Shown here piece after piece: positions 16,578 to 24,377 of a DNA stretch of 64,000 nucleotides. The position numbers and the translations under genes are program-made. The notes under the pieces were generated by a model. It made no database searches. It worked only from the letters and a program-made list of their open reading frames with translations, and had not been told where the DNA came from. How positions within the stretch are numbered: the first letter of the stretch is position 1; every line of letters starts with the position of its first letter. The DNA is from Streptococcus toyakuensis (GTDB taxonomy: Bacteria; Bacillota; Bacilli; Lactobacillales; Streptococcaceae), in assembly GCF_024346585.1 (NCBI RefSeq), contig NZ_AP024523.1:1063001-1127000 (forward strand). Reading direction: 5' to 3'.

Positions 16578-16766
16578 TTATTTTTTTGAGTAAATAGCTC
16601 CCATAATATCATCGAAATAATCAACGGTATTTAGGAGTAATTCAATAACTTGGGACTTTGTTAGTCGCATTCCTCTTCTATCTCTAGCATCTTCTACTAA
16701 ATTTTCAAGTTTCTCTAAATTTTTATCATCCAAGCTAATCATTATTCTATTTTTATCTGTTGCCAT
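16578..16766 (-). CDS. Ribbon-helix-helix transcriptional regulator (CopG-like)
   Basis: 62 residues from the ATG with GAGGTG six bases upstream; the GTG at 16775 lies inside that site and is unlikely. RIMISLDDKNLEKLENLV forms the beta strand and first helix, and LTKSQVIELLL the second helix, of an RHH/CopG DNA-binding fold. Such proteins bind short repeated operators as dimers. Matching AGGTGYAACACT motifs occur before this gene and before the ATP-grasp gene, suggesting autoregulation and control of its neighbour. Confidence 0.75.
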   Translation of the reverse strand: MATDKNRIMISLDDKNLEKLENLVEDARDRRGMRLTKSQVIELLLNTVDYFDDIMGAIYSKK

Positions 16767-16794
16767 TTTCTTCACCTCAAGTCAATTCTATCAC

Positions 16795-16806
16795 AGGTGT
16801 AACACT
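16795..16806. promoter_or_regulatory. Candidate RHH operator 2
   Basis: AGGTGTAACACT immediately upstream of the RHH gene's ribosome site. The same motif appears inverted at 16535-16546. Location and repetition fit a self-regulating RHH repressor. Confidence 0.5.
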
Positions 16807-16809
16807 TAT

Positions 16810-17087
16810 GTCAACTGATTTTTATAATACATTAGTTTAAAAGTGGGGAGGTTTTTTAACACAGTAACTTTAAATCTTTGGTATTAAAAAATTTCCACAG
16901 TATTTATAGAAATAAAATCTATCTCAAATAAGTTATCAGGTCTAGTATAAATTATGAGCGGATACTCTAATACGTCCCCTCTAAACAAGAAAACGGCTTA
17001 CACTCAAGGGTTCTCTTAACCCCCTTTGTTACAAGGATTTGACGATTTTACTAGCAAATCTACATGCTGATAAGGAACTTTGGTTGA
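16810..17087. other. Intergenic region without a supported gene
   Basis: About 280 bp of AT-rich sequence upstream of the RHH gene and downstream of the 73-residue gene. It contains short C-runs and G-runs (around 17020-17035) and no frame with a ribosome site. It may hold the RHH promoter at its lower end. I see no recognisable remnant. Confidence 0.4.
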
Positions 17088-17309
17088 CTATTGAATTTCT
17101 CCAACCTCTTCTTTAACATATCCCTCTACATCTTCAATCTCTAAAAATATTGGGTCTAAGTAACACAAGAAATGCCAATCTTCTGCACCTTTTTTTCTGT
17201 AGAGAATCGCTTCACCGTCTTCACTTCTGAAAAAGCTTCTGTCTACTTCATATCCACTGCATTCTAGAAAGTCTTTTGCCTGCCGATAGTTCGCTTCTCT
17301 TGCTTCCAC
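17088..17309 (-). CDS. Hypothetical protein, 73 residues
   Basis: A small acidic protein (MEAREANYRQAKDFL...) with no signal or membrane segment. It starts with GTG directly after the stop of the 129-residue gene (TAAGTG), so the two are translated as a coupled pair. I do not recognise a domain. Small acidic pairs like this are often immunity-type proteins of toxin loci, but no toxin gene is visible here. Confidence 0.5.
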   Translation of the reverse strand: MEAREANYRQAKDFLECSGYEVDRSFFRSEDGEAILYRKKGAEDWHFLCYLDPIFLEIEDVEGYVKEEVGEIQ

Positions 17310-17699
17310 TTAGGTTTTAACTTCATCGTTGTTAACAACATAGGCATCGATTTTGGAATAGCCTTCAATTACTTTTTCGTTTGGTTCGGATAGATTCGAT
17401 ATTTCTTTCCAAATAATGTCAACATTTTCCTCAGGATCAAACATAAATTTAGACAAAGGTACAATGTTTCCGTTATAGATAATTTCCAGATAGTCTGGTA
17501 GATTTGTAGGATTAAAAAACTCTACTTCAAATCCATCTTCTGTTTCTAAAGTATATCCAGGGATTTGAGCTACAAAAGTTTTCCCCTCTTTTATTGAATC
17601 AAACGCGACTATATCTTTAGAATAATCATTTTGGTACAATTCCAATATAACCATCGATAATCTTTCTATTTTCATCATTAGGCTAATGTAAATAAGCAC
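17310..17699 (-). CDS. Hypothetical acidic protein, up to 129 residues
   Basis: An acidic protein (many D/E; FDPEENVDIIW, EVEFFNPTNLP) of unknown function, coupled to the 73-residue gene. The start is uncertain: the GTG at 17699 follows AGGTGAC very closely, whereas the in-frame ATG-ATG at 17673-17678 lacks a ribosome site, so the 5' end may be truncated. It ends 90 bases from an RlmCD-tail-like scar. Confidence 0.5.
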   Translation of the reverse strand: MLIYISLMMKIERLSMVILELYQNDYSKDIVAFDSIKEGKTFVAQIPGYTLETEDGFEVEFFNPTNLPDYLEIIYNGNIVPLSKFMFDPEENVDIIWKEISNLSEPNEKVIEGYSKIDAYVVNNDEVKT

Positions 17700-17788
17700 G
17701 TCACCTGATCAGTTCAGGCTTTCTGTATCATCTCATCATATTCCCTCCTCATTCTCCGAGTCCTATCCCATGGGCGGAGCATCTGCTT

Positions 17789-17854
17789 CTACTTCGCTGA
17801 TGCTTCAGCTCGTACAAGCAGTGATACCGCCTCAACGTGATGCGTTTGTGGGAC
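17789..17854 (-). repeat. RlmCD-tail-like scar C
   Basis: The minus strand reads [21 protein letters not shown] then stop, against [16 protein letters not shown] at the end of intact RlmCD (24835-24900). The identical CAAACGCATCA and GAGGCGGTA blocks occur in both, and similarity continues past the stop (CCGCCCATG.GATAG). An in-frame stop lies just upstream, so no complete gene remains. Best explained as the displaced 3' end of an rlmCD gene after integration. Confidence 0.7.
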
Positions 17855-17881
17855 TCAAAAGGTTTGGGTGAACCTTTTGAG
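17854..17881. repeat. Perfect 11-bp inverted repeat
   Basis: CTCAAAAGGTT and AACCTTTTGAG flank a 6-base loop between two RlmCD-tail-like scars. There is no T run, so a terminator is unlikely. It could be a recombination- or protein-binding site of an excised element. Confidence 0.55.
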
Positions 17882-17883
17882 GA

Positions 17884-17922
17884 TTAGCTACGTTTCACTA
17901 ACAAGCTTACACACTCGACATG
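17884..17922 (-). repeat. RlmCD-tail-like scar B
   Basis: The minus strand reads HVECVSLLVKRS then stop. It is nearly the same as the scar at 12644-12679 and similar to the RlmCD C-terminus. It sits only 30 bases from scar C and at the far side of the Mega cassette from rlmCD. Confidence 0.6.
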
Positions 17923-17977
17923 TGCTGAGAGCTTTCTTCTATACTAATAGACGAAAGGGTGTGAAAATGATTTTTAA

Positions 17978-18408
17978 ATGATACTGTGGAACGGAACAGT
18001 AGCCCTAGTATTGACTACTGTCGTTTCTATTCATATTGGCTATTCTAGGACTGAGATGAAAAAATCTATAAATGCTCAGAATAAAATTGAACCCGCAAAT
18101 CTCCCCAAAACAATGGTGAGTCATGTACTTGTATTATTCCGAAAAAATACACCTCTGGTGCAGTGAGACAAATTGGTGTATCTTATAGTGGCTTCGTAGA
18201 TGAAAGCTATACTCTACTATCACTCTTTGATGATGTAGAACAAATTGAAAAAGATAATAGACTTCAGACAGCTATTGATGTTGTCAGAGAACAGTTTGGT
18301 TTTTTAGCCATACAAAAAGGAACCGTCCTAACTGAAGGTTCCAGAAATATTGAACGCAGTAAACTTATCGGTGGTCATTCCGCGGGTGGATTGGAGGGAT
18401 TAAAATGA
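17978..18408 (+). pseudogene. umuC-like Y-family DNA polymerase, 5'-truncated and frameshifted
   Basis: Two frames together give the C-terminal third of an UmuC/ImpB-type Y-family polymerase: first SIHIGYSRTEMKKSI... to VLVLFRKN, then from about 18150 RQIGVSYSGFVDE to KLIGGHSAGGLEG. They join if one A is added to the A6 run at about 18143-18148, so a 1-base deletion split the gene. The N-terminal catalytic part is missing. In streptococcal elements this gene forms an SOS mutagenesis operon with the small genes that follow, and Mega is known to carry such remnants. Confidence 0.8.
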
Positions 18409-18740
18409 AACAAGAAAAAAATACAGTACAATTTTCAGAAATCCGTAGCAAAGGATGTAATGATATTGAAATGCTTGAAAGATTTTTACATGGAATCGTT
18501 GAAACAGCAACTTCAAAACTTCGTCAGAGAAAACTCAAAACAACTGAAATATCGATACGACTAGTACATGCTAAATCTGAAAACCGATTACCATTGGAAT
18601 TTACATTTAGCATTAAGACAACAAGCTCATCTGTGATAATCTATACTGAGGTAATCAATCGCTTTAAAGAATGTTACACAGGTGGGGGAATTCAAGGTTT
18701 TACGATTCAATTTGATAAAAATACCCTTGCCTCTGCATAG
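18405..18740 (+). CDS. Hypothetical protein of the umuC operon
   Basis: 111 residues, starting with ATG overlapping the umuC stop (ATGA) with GGAGG upstream. Basic middle region (TSKLRQRKLK). No named domain recognised. This position, between umuC and the YolD-like gene, is conserved in streptococcal UmuC cassettes, so it probably has an accessory role there. With umuC broken its function may be lost. Confidence 0.65.
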   Translation: MKQEKNTVQFSEIRSKGCNDIEMLERFLHGIVETATSKLRQRKLKTTEISIRLVHAKSENRLPLEFTFSIKTTSSSVIIYTEVINRFKECYTGGGIQGFTIQFDKNTLASA

Positions 18741-18752
18741 AAAGGATTTGAT

Positions 18753-19121
18753 ATGATTGACCGTTCATATTTACCATTTCAATCAGCAAGAGAGTACCAG
18801 GATACAAAGATGCAAAAATGGATGGGCTTTTTCCTATCTGAACATGCATCAGCACTCTCTGATGATACAAACAAAGTAACGTACATGTCTGACTTATCAC
18901 TAGAGAAGAAATTATTACTCCTCAGTCAAGTATACGCCGGGCAGCTACGCACACGCATTCAAGTGATTGAAAAAAACAAGCGTGTTTCCTACACTGGAAC
19001 AATACCAAGTCTGACCAAAGATTTCATTTTGATAAAAACTACAACAGGTCACATCAATTTGAAATTAAAAGACATTATTAGTATTGAACTTGTCGAGGAG
19101 GTGCTCTATGAATCAGCTTGA
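18753..19121 (+). CDS. YolD-like protein
   Basis: 122 residues. The N-terminus (DRSYLPFQSAREYQDTKMQKWMGFFLSEH) and the C-terminal stretch that ends IKLKDI-like (HINLKLKDIISIELVE) match YolD-like proteins that accompany UmuC in Gram-positive mobile elements. Thought to be UmuD-like partners of the Y-family polymerase. GAAAGGA precedes the ATG. The end overlaps the next gene by 14 bases. Confidence 0.75.
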   Translation: MIDRSYLPFQSAREYQDTKMQKWMGFFLSEHASALSDDTNKVTYMSDLSLEKKLLLLSQVYAGQLRTRIQVIEKNKRVSYTGTIPSLTKDFILIKTTTGHINLKLKDIISIELVEEVLYESA

Positions 19122-19407
19122 GTTTCAGCGTAATCACCTACAAATGGACTATTATAGCGAGAGCTACCAAGATTTTGAACGTGACTTCTACCGCTACTCT
19201 AACATGAATATTCCATTGACCTTCCTAACTGATGATATCCTAAAAACAATGGCGACTTCACGTAAGAATTACTTTGTCCTCAATAAGGAAAAGTCCAGAG
19301 ATAACCGCGATCACTTCTTCATATTTGAAGTAAGTACCGTAGATGAGAATCCGCTAATCTATCATTATACATATAAGAAAACTACAATATATTTAGCAGA
19401 AAAATAG
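19108..19407 (+). CDS. DUF5960-type protein of the umuC operon
   Basis: 99 residues from the ATG with GGAGGTG upstream (the earlier in-frame ATG lies in the YolD gene). The aromatic-rich N-terminus (LQMDYYSESYQDFERDFYRYS) is typical of DUF5960 proteins found last in streptococcal UmuC cassettes. Function unknown. It ends at a terminator shared with the convergent msr(D) unit. Confidence 0.65.
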   Translation: MNQLEFQRNHLQMDYYSESYQDFERDFYRYSNMNIPLTFLTDDILKTMATSRKNYFVLNKEKSRDNRDHFFIFEVSTVDENPLIYHYTYKKTTIYLAEK

Positions 19408-19431
19408 GAGCAGTTCAATTGACTGTTCCTA
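19405..19431. terminator. Terminator between the umuC operon and msr(D)
   Basis: TAGGAGCAGT / ACTGTTCCTA inverted repeat followed by a T run on the plus strand. It ends the plus-strand operon and may also serve the convergent msr(D) transcript. Confidence 0.65.
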
Positions 19432-19524
19432 TTTTTAATATTCATAAAATCTAAAGTCTTTATACTCTTTAACAATGGAGTCGCCAACCAGAACAGACTA
19501 TACTGACCAGCGACTACCTTAAAT

Positions 19525-20988
19525 TTAATGTTTCAGATTTATTTTCTTATCTCTAATTTCATAAACTACATCTGCTACATTTTCGAGTAATCGTTTATCG
19601 TGGGTGATAAACACGATAGTTCCGGTGTACTCCTTCATTAGTATTTCCAAAGCCTCTAAACTTGGTATGTCAAGGAAGTTACTGGGTTCATCCATTATTA
19701 GGATGTTATATCTACCCATGAGCATTTTAGCAAGCAACAATTTTATAATTTCTCCACCGCTTAAAACAGATAAACTTTTTCCAATATCGTTCTGTTTGAA
19801 CCCCATAGATGCTAGCACTGAACGAATTTCTGATATATTGTAGTCACAATCCTTCTGCATAAACTCCATAACATTCTGATTACTGTTGTACTTGTAACCA
19901 TTCTGTGCAAAGTAACCTATTTTTGCCTTAGGCGAAATAGAAATTCCTTCTTCATGGTTTAAGATCATTTGGATTAAAGTTGTTTTTCCGATTCCATTAC
20001 CACCAGTTAACGCCACTTTTGCTCCTAACGGAATTTGAAAAGATGCATTTTCAAACAGAGCCTTATCCCCAAATACTTTATTAATTTCTGCACCGACTAT
20101 AGGGTATGGATTATGGAGCTCCAATGCTTTACTTTGCCTGAAACGAATTCTGCGAATGCCTTCCGGAGCTTCTACTTTTCCTAAGGCCGCAATCCTGTGC
20201 TCTAGGGTTTTAGCAGCATTATACATCTTTTTTTCCTTACTTCCTATTGATTTTTGATGAGCTAAACGCCCTCCGTCTTCAGTACTTTTTTTCTTTGAAG
20301 AACCTTTTGCCTTCTGTTCTATTTTACGAGCCTGTTTTCGCTTTTCCTCCGCAGCCCTTTCCAATCGGGCACGTTCCGCAATAAATTGTTCGTATTCTGC
20401 AGCTTGGCTCTTACGTTCTTCCTCTTTCTGACGAAGATAATCAGAATAGTTTCCCCAATACTCAGTGATTTTGCCATCTTTCAGTTCCCATATTTTATCT
20501 ACTATTTCATCAAGAAAATAGCGGTCATGGCTAATAACTAACAGTGCACCTGTAAAATATTTTAGCTGTCCTATTAGAAAATCAATTCCTTCACGGTCTA
20601 AATGGCTCGTAGGTTCATCCGCTAAAATACCATGAACCTGTGCCGATAAGGCCTGTGCTATTTTAAGCCTTGTTTCTTCACCACCGCTCATAGTCTGTAT
20701 ATTTAATTGCTCAACACCTAGCTTGCCTACAAGTGCAAAATCTTTTTCCTCCTGCAGAGTTACTTCGTCCAACTGGGGAATATAGGCAAGTTCACCCAGA
20801 CGATTCATTTTACATCCTGGGGGAGTTAATTCTCCTAAAAGTACCCTGAGTAAAGTGCTTTTTCCAGCACCATTTGCTCCTACTAAACCAATACGGTCAT
20901 AATCATATACTTCTAATTCATTTATATCTAAAACATCGCGTCCTTTGAATTCCACACGAATGTCTTTTGCTTTTAATATTAATTCCAT
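19525..20988 (-). CDS. msr(D): ABC-F ribosomal protection protein Msr(D)
   Basis: 487 residues, the exact Msr(D)/Mel length. Two ATP-binding cassettes: Walker [10 protein letters not shown] (about 36-44) and GGNGIGKTT (about 328-336), signatures MSGGEE and LSGGEI, and Walker B segments with DEPTSHLD and DEPSNFLD. A charged linker joins them and no membrane segment is present. It displaces macrolides from the ribosome and works with Mef(E). It follows mef(E) and has its own leader peptide and hairpin in the 119-bp gap. Confidence 0.96.
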
Positions 20989-21033
20989 AACATTTCCTCC
21001 TGTCTATAATCGCATGCTTTCATTTGCTTGTAT

Positions 21034-21049
21034 GCAGGGAAAACCCTGC
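21034..21049 (-). terminator. Hairpin in the msr(D) leader
   Basis: GCAGGG / CCCTGC with a four-base loop, between the leader peptide and msr(D). A competing pairing (AATCGCA with TGCGATT downstream) is visible, as expected for an attenuator controlled by ribosome stalling. Confidence 0.6.
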
Positions 21050-21066
21050 GATTTTAGCAGGAAGAG

Positions 21067-21087
21067 TTACATGAAAATAAGATACAT
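21067..21087 (-). CDS. msrDL: Leader peptide of msr(D)
   Basis: Seven codons encoding MYLIFM and a stop, with TTGGAGG upstream, exactly as described for MsrDL. The ribosome stalls on it in the presence of macrolides, which frees msr(D) expression from attenuation. Too short for ordinary gene finding. Confidence 0.85.
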   Translation of the reverse strand: MYLIFM

Positions 21088-21107
21088 AAATATTCCTCCA
21101 ATATTGT

Positions 21108-22325
21108 TTATTTTAAATCTAATTTTCTAACCTCAGTTATCATTTGGCAAACTATAGCAATGCCAATAATTAAAATACCTGATAGTAAAAACCAATGATT
21201 TACACCGATTTTATCAGCAAAGAATCCAGAAAGAATTAACCCAATTGGCATAGCAAGTGACATGATACTTCCGATCAAAGAAAATACACGTCCTAAATAT
21301 TCAGGCTTAATTTTCTCCTGAAAAAGAGCTGTTTGCACACCGCTATAAAATGGCACCGAAAGCCCCATTATTGCACAGCAAACTACGAATATTACAAATC
21401 CATTTGGAGGAAGTATTCCCGAAACGGCTAAACTGGTCCCCATTATAAAAAATGAACTTGTTATTAGTAATACATGCTTTTCGAAGCCCCCTAATCTTCC
21501 TAATAATAAGCCTCCTGCTAGCATCCCAAATGCAAAGGAAATTTCCGTAATAGAAATATGCACAGGCGTTCCATTAAAGTGTTCCATGCTTATTAAAGGA
21601 AATAGTGCATTGATTGGCATATAAACAAAAGTATATAGTGTTCCTAAGAGTAATAAGGCAAACAATCCTTTGTTTTGTCTCAGAACCACAACTCCTTCTT
21701 TCATCTCCCTTATGAAATTTGGTTCTAAACTTTGCACTTGATTACCCAGCTTAGGTATACGTACAATTGCTACCGTAATAGATGCAATCACAGCACCCAA
21801 TACGTCAATGGCAATAATAGCATTTAAATCCCAAACGGAGTATAAGAGTGCTGCAACTGCCGGACTAACAATATAGCTTATAGACTGCAAAGACTGACTA
21901 TAGCCTGCGCATTTCGTTAGCTGTTCTTCTGGTACTAAAAGTGGTGTAACCGCATTGAGTGCTGGGGTATGAAAAGCTGTTCCAATGCTACGGATAAACA
22001 ATACTATCATAATCATCCAGACAGGTAGCTCCATACAGAATGCAACAATAGCAAGCACTGCACCAGCTGCTACGATAATTAAATCGGCACCAATCATTAT
22101 CTTCTTCCTATCATGACGATCCACTAGCACACCAATGGCAGGTCCCAAAATCGCATAGGGTAAAAAACCTACTAATGAAGCCATAGACAAGACCATCGCA
22201 GATCCTGTTTTTTCTGTAAGGTAAAAAATAATCGCCATTTGCAGGATGGCACTAGTGATTAATGATACTGCTTGCCCTGCCCATATTGCATAAAATTTTC
22301 GTTTCCAATTGTTGTATTTTTCCAT
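21108..22325 (-). CDS. mef(E): Macrolide efflux MFS transporter Mef(E)
   Basis: 405 residues with about 12 membrane segments. The N-terminus (MEKYNNWKRKFYAIW) and the motif VLVDRHDRKK between helices 2 and 3 match Mef proteins. Internal residues agree with the Mef(E) rather than Mef(A) allele as I remember them (for example SLEPNFIREMKEG). It exports 14- and 15-membered macrolides across the cell membrane and gives the M phenotype with Msr(D). The native leader upstream is interrupted by an IS element. Confidence 0.95.
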   Translation of the reverse strand: MEKYNNWKRKFYAIWAGQAVSLITSAILQMAIIFYLTEKTGSAMVLSMASLVGFLPYAILGPAIGVLVDRHDRKKIMIGADLIIVAAGAVLAIVAFCMELPVWMIMIVLFIRSIGTAFHTPALNAVTPLLVPEEQLTKCAGYSQSLQSISYIVSPAVAALLYSVWDLNAIIAIDVLGAVIASITVAIVRIPKLGNQVQSLEPNFIREMKEGVVVLRQNKGLFALLLLGTLYTFVYMPINALFPLISMEHFNGTPVHISITEISFAFGMLAGGLLLGRLGGFEKHVLLITSSFFIMGTSLAVSGILPPNGFVIFVVCCAIMGLSVPFYSGVQTALFQEKIKPEYLGRVFSLIGSIMSLAMPIGLILSGFFADKIGVNHWFLLSGILIIGIAIVCQMITEVRKLDLK

Positions 22326-22383
22326 TTATATTATCTCCTGCATATTATTTTGCTTGAATTTCTATTTTGAATAGCATTCTAGG

Positions 22384-22430
22384 CAATAAAAAATGCAGGC
22401 CAAACCCCACAATGTGGCTTTTGGTCTGCA
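22384..22430 (-). terminator. mef(E) attenuator terminator
   Basis: On the minus strand a long stem (TGCAGACCAAA with TTTGGCCTGCA) is followed by a U run, 60 bases before mef(E). It is the terminator of the mef(E) leader. The IS element now separates it from the leader peptide. Confidence 0.8.
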
Positions 22431-22597
22431 TACATACAATTTGGAAACATTCATATTAAAGACATAGTTAAATAAAGGTATAGTTAAATAACCAATATCC
22501 TCACCGTAACTAATGAATGCTCAATATCGTATAAATAAGCACAACAAAAAAGCCTATCATCGGGTATGTACTGACCCCAAAAAGTTAGACAATTAAT

Positions 22598-23362
22598 TTA
22601 TCCAAAGGATTTAGTTCTGTATTGCACAGGGCTAAGTCCTTTTAGTTTTACCTTAATTCGTTTATTGTTGTAGTAATCAATATAGTCTACAATGGCTTGT
22701 TCCAATTGCTTAAGCGACTGAAATGACTTCTCATAACCATAAAACATCTCCGATTTCAGAATGCCAAAGAAAGATTCCATCATGCCGTTGTCTGGGCTGT
22801 TACCTTTACGTGACATGGATGCTTGAATTCCCTTACCCTCTAGAAACTGATGATAAGAATCGTGTTGATATTGCCAGCCTTGGTCACTATGGAGAATCGT
22901 ATTCTCGTAGCGCTTCTCTGTGAATGCTTGTTCCAACATTGTTTTTACTTGTTCTAAGTTGGGTGAAGTTGAAAGATTATAGGCGATAATTTCGCTATTA
23001 AAGCCATCTAAAACTGGTGATAAGTAAAGCTTTTGAGCGCTTGCTGGAATGGCAAATTCTGTCACGTCCGTATAACACTTTTCCATTGGTTTAGCTGCTT
23101 CAAATTGGCGTTGAATAAGGTTGTCTGCTTTCTTGCCAACATCTCCTTTATGAGAAGAATACTTGCGTTTCTTGCGGATTCTAGCTTGTAAATTGAGCAC
23201 TTTCATCAAGCGTTGAACTCTTTTATGATTGACCACATAACCACGATTTCTTAATTCTAAATGGATTCGACGATATCCGTAATTTCCTTTTTGTTCGGTA
23301 AAAATAGCTTGAATTTCAGCTTTAAGCTTTTGATCCTTATCTGGTTTGTCTAGCTGTTTCAA
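22598..23362 (-). CDS. IS3-family transposase OrfB (DDE), copy 1
   Basis: The visible 254 residues comprise an HTH_21-like segment (GNYGYRRIHLELRNRG) and an rve/DDE integrase core: D in CYTDVTEF, D in HSDQGWQY, E in MMESFFG. The frame continues upstream without an ATG (ending the linker as TYYYHLKQL) and overlaps the end of orfA, so OrfB is made as an OrfAB fusion by frameshifting. Identical in sequence to the copy at 38261-39025. Confidence 0.92.
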   Translation of the reverse strand: MKQLDKPDKDQKLKAEIQAIFTEQKGNYGYRRIHLELRNRGYVVNHKRVQRLMKVLNLQARIRKKRKYSSHKGDVGKKADNLIQRQFEAAKPMEKCYTDVTEFAIPASAQKLYLSPVLDGFNSEIIAYNLSTSPNLEQVKTMLEQAFTEKRYENTILHSDQGWQYQHDSYHQFLEGKGIQASMSRKGNSPDNGMMESFFGILKSEMFYGYEKSFQSLKQLEQAIVDYIDYYNNKRIKVKLKGLSPVQYRTKSFG

Positions 23363-23430
23363 ATGATAGTAGTAGGTCGAACGAGCGAGTTTAATGGTTT
23401 TTAGAAGAATATCTAACGAAAAATCAGTGA

Positions 23431-23946
23431 TTAATTCTTGAACAATTTCTGTCTTTCTTCTTTCTCTTTTTCCTCCTTCAAGCGGAGTTCTCTCAACTTT
23501 TTTAGGACAGCATTCTCCGCTCTCAGATACTCGTTTTCTGCTTGAAGTCGTTCTAACTCTGTCATCTCTTCGGGTTTCTTCTTTGGTTTACGTCCCATTT
23601 TAGATGGTCTCCCTTTTGTTTTCTCAACAATAGTATACCCGTTTTTCTTGTATTGTGCCATCCAATTTGGAAGCATACCACGATTTGGGAGAGCATATTC
23701 GAGAGAAACTCTATCTTTAGTCCAGCCTTCATGTAAGACTTTATGAATCATTTCTTGTTTTAAATCAGGAGAATAGTAACGATTTTTCCCTTTTTTGACG
23801 AACTCTATTCCGTAACGATCAATCAATTTAATCATGTACCTAATATTAGAATTGTTTATCCCAAATTTATTTGAAAGCTTCTCCAAGCTATAGCCTTGTT
23901 TTCTAAGTTCATAGATCTGAACTTTATCATCATAAGTTAATTTCAT
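23431..23946 (-). CDS. IS3-family OrfA (HTH), copy 1
   Basis: 171 residues. An N-terminal helix-turn-helix ([18 protein letters not shown]) is followed by a second HTH-like region and a leucine-zipper coiled coil near the C-terminus ([16 protein letters not shown]). It binds the IS ends. It differs from copy 2 by a cluster of substitutions around residues 52-80, while the rest is the same. Confidence 0.9.
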   Translation of the reverse strand: MKLTYDDKVQIYELRKQGYSLEKLSNKFGINNSNIRYMIKLIDRYGIEFVKKGKNRYYSPDLKQEMIHKVLHEGWTKDRVSLEYALPNRGMLPNWMAQYKKNGYTIVEKTKGRPSKMGRKPKKKPEEMTELERLQAENEYLRAENAVLKKLRELRLKEEKEKEERQKLFKN

Positions 23947-24031
23947 AATAAAAACACCCCAAAAGTTAGATTTTTTCTGTCTAACTTTTGGGGTGCAGTT
24001 CAGTATAGATTCTGCTTTTTTTATTGCCAGC

Positions 24032-24058
24032 TTATCTTAAACGCATTGAGGCTGTCAT
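24032..24058 (-). CDS. Leader peptide of mef(E)
   Basis: Eight codons encoding MTASMRLR and a stop with TAGGAGGA upstream, the known mef(E) leader peptide whose translation in the presence of macrolides induces mef(E). Here only about 27 bases of native leader follow it before the IS begins, so stalling can no longer act on the attenuator hairpin directly. Confidence 0.88.
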   Translation of the reverse strand: MTASMRLR

Positions 24059-24098
24059 AGTTTCGGTTCCTCCTACATCTTTGTTTATATCAATTTAT

Positions 24099-24127
24099 AG
24101 TATAACACAACAAGATGATATGTTCAA
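24099..24127 (-). promoter_or_regulatory. Native mef(E)/msr(D) promoter
   Basis: Minus strand: -35 TTGAAC (24122-24127), 17-bp spacer, -10 TATACT (24099-24104), about 40 bases before the leader peptide start. It is separated from mef(E) by the IS insertion. Confidence 0.7.
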
Positions 24128-24149
24128 TATAAAAGTTATGGAATGAGAC

Positions 24150-24377
24150 TCATACTTCCAATTCGATGCCAGATTTAAAGGATATGACGAAGTTTTCTTC
24201 ATAGACTGTAACGCTCTGGATTATCTTCCTTAGTAGCAAGCGATTAGCTTTCACAAAATCTTCTGTTTGTAGTTTTAAAAATTCATCAGGATTTTCTAAC
24301 TCAACCTCAAAATATTTCATTTTACATTCCCTCATTTCATTTATTGATAAATTGAGTTTGCAAAAAAGAGTGGACAA
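24150..24377 (-). pseudogene. C-terminal remnant of a large serine recombinase
   Basis: The last ~40 residues (ANRLLLRKIIQSVTVYEENF then SFKSGIELEV) resemble the C-terminus of element-encoded large serine recombinases, which ends in a beta-rich stretch with F/YKSGxExx. The catalytic domain is missing. A 56-residue version could still be translated from the ATG at 24320 (AGGGA upstream), but it would not be a recombinase. Its place between rlmCD and Mega fits an element that once integrated here. Confidence 0.5.

Larger units (their letters stand above)
22567..24002 (-). mobile_element. IS3-family insertion sequence (IS150-like), copy 1
   Basis: 1436 bp with imperfect inverted ends (left TGTACTGACCCC, right reading inward TGAACTGCACCCC, then AAAAGTTAGAC in both) and a 3-bp target duplication GTA (22564-22566 and 24003-24005). 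It encodes OrfA and OrfB, joined by a shift of frame. It has inserted in the mef(E) leader between the leader peptide and the attenuator hairpin, in the same direction as mef(E). A second 1436-bp copy is at 38230-39665. Confidence 0.93.
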
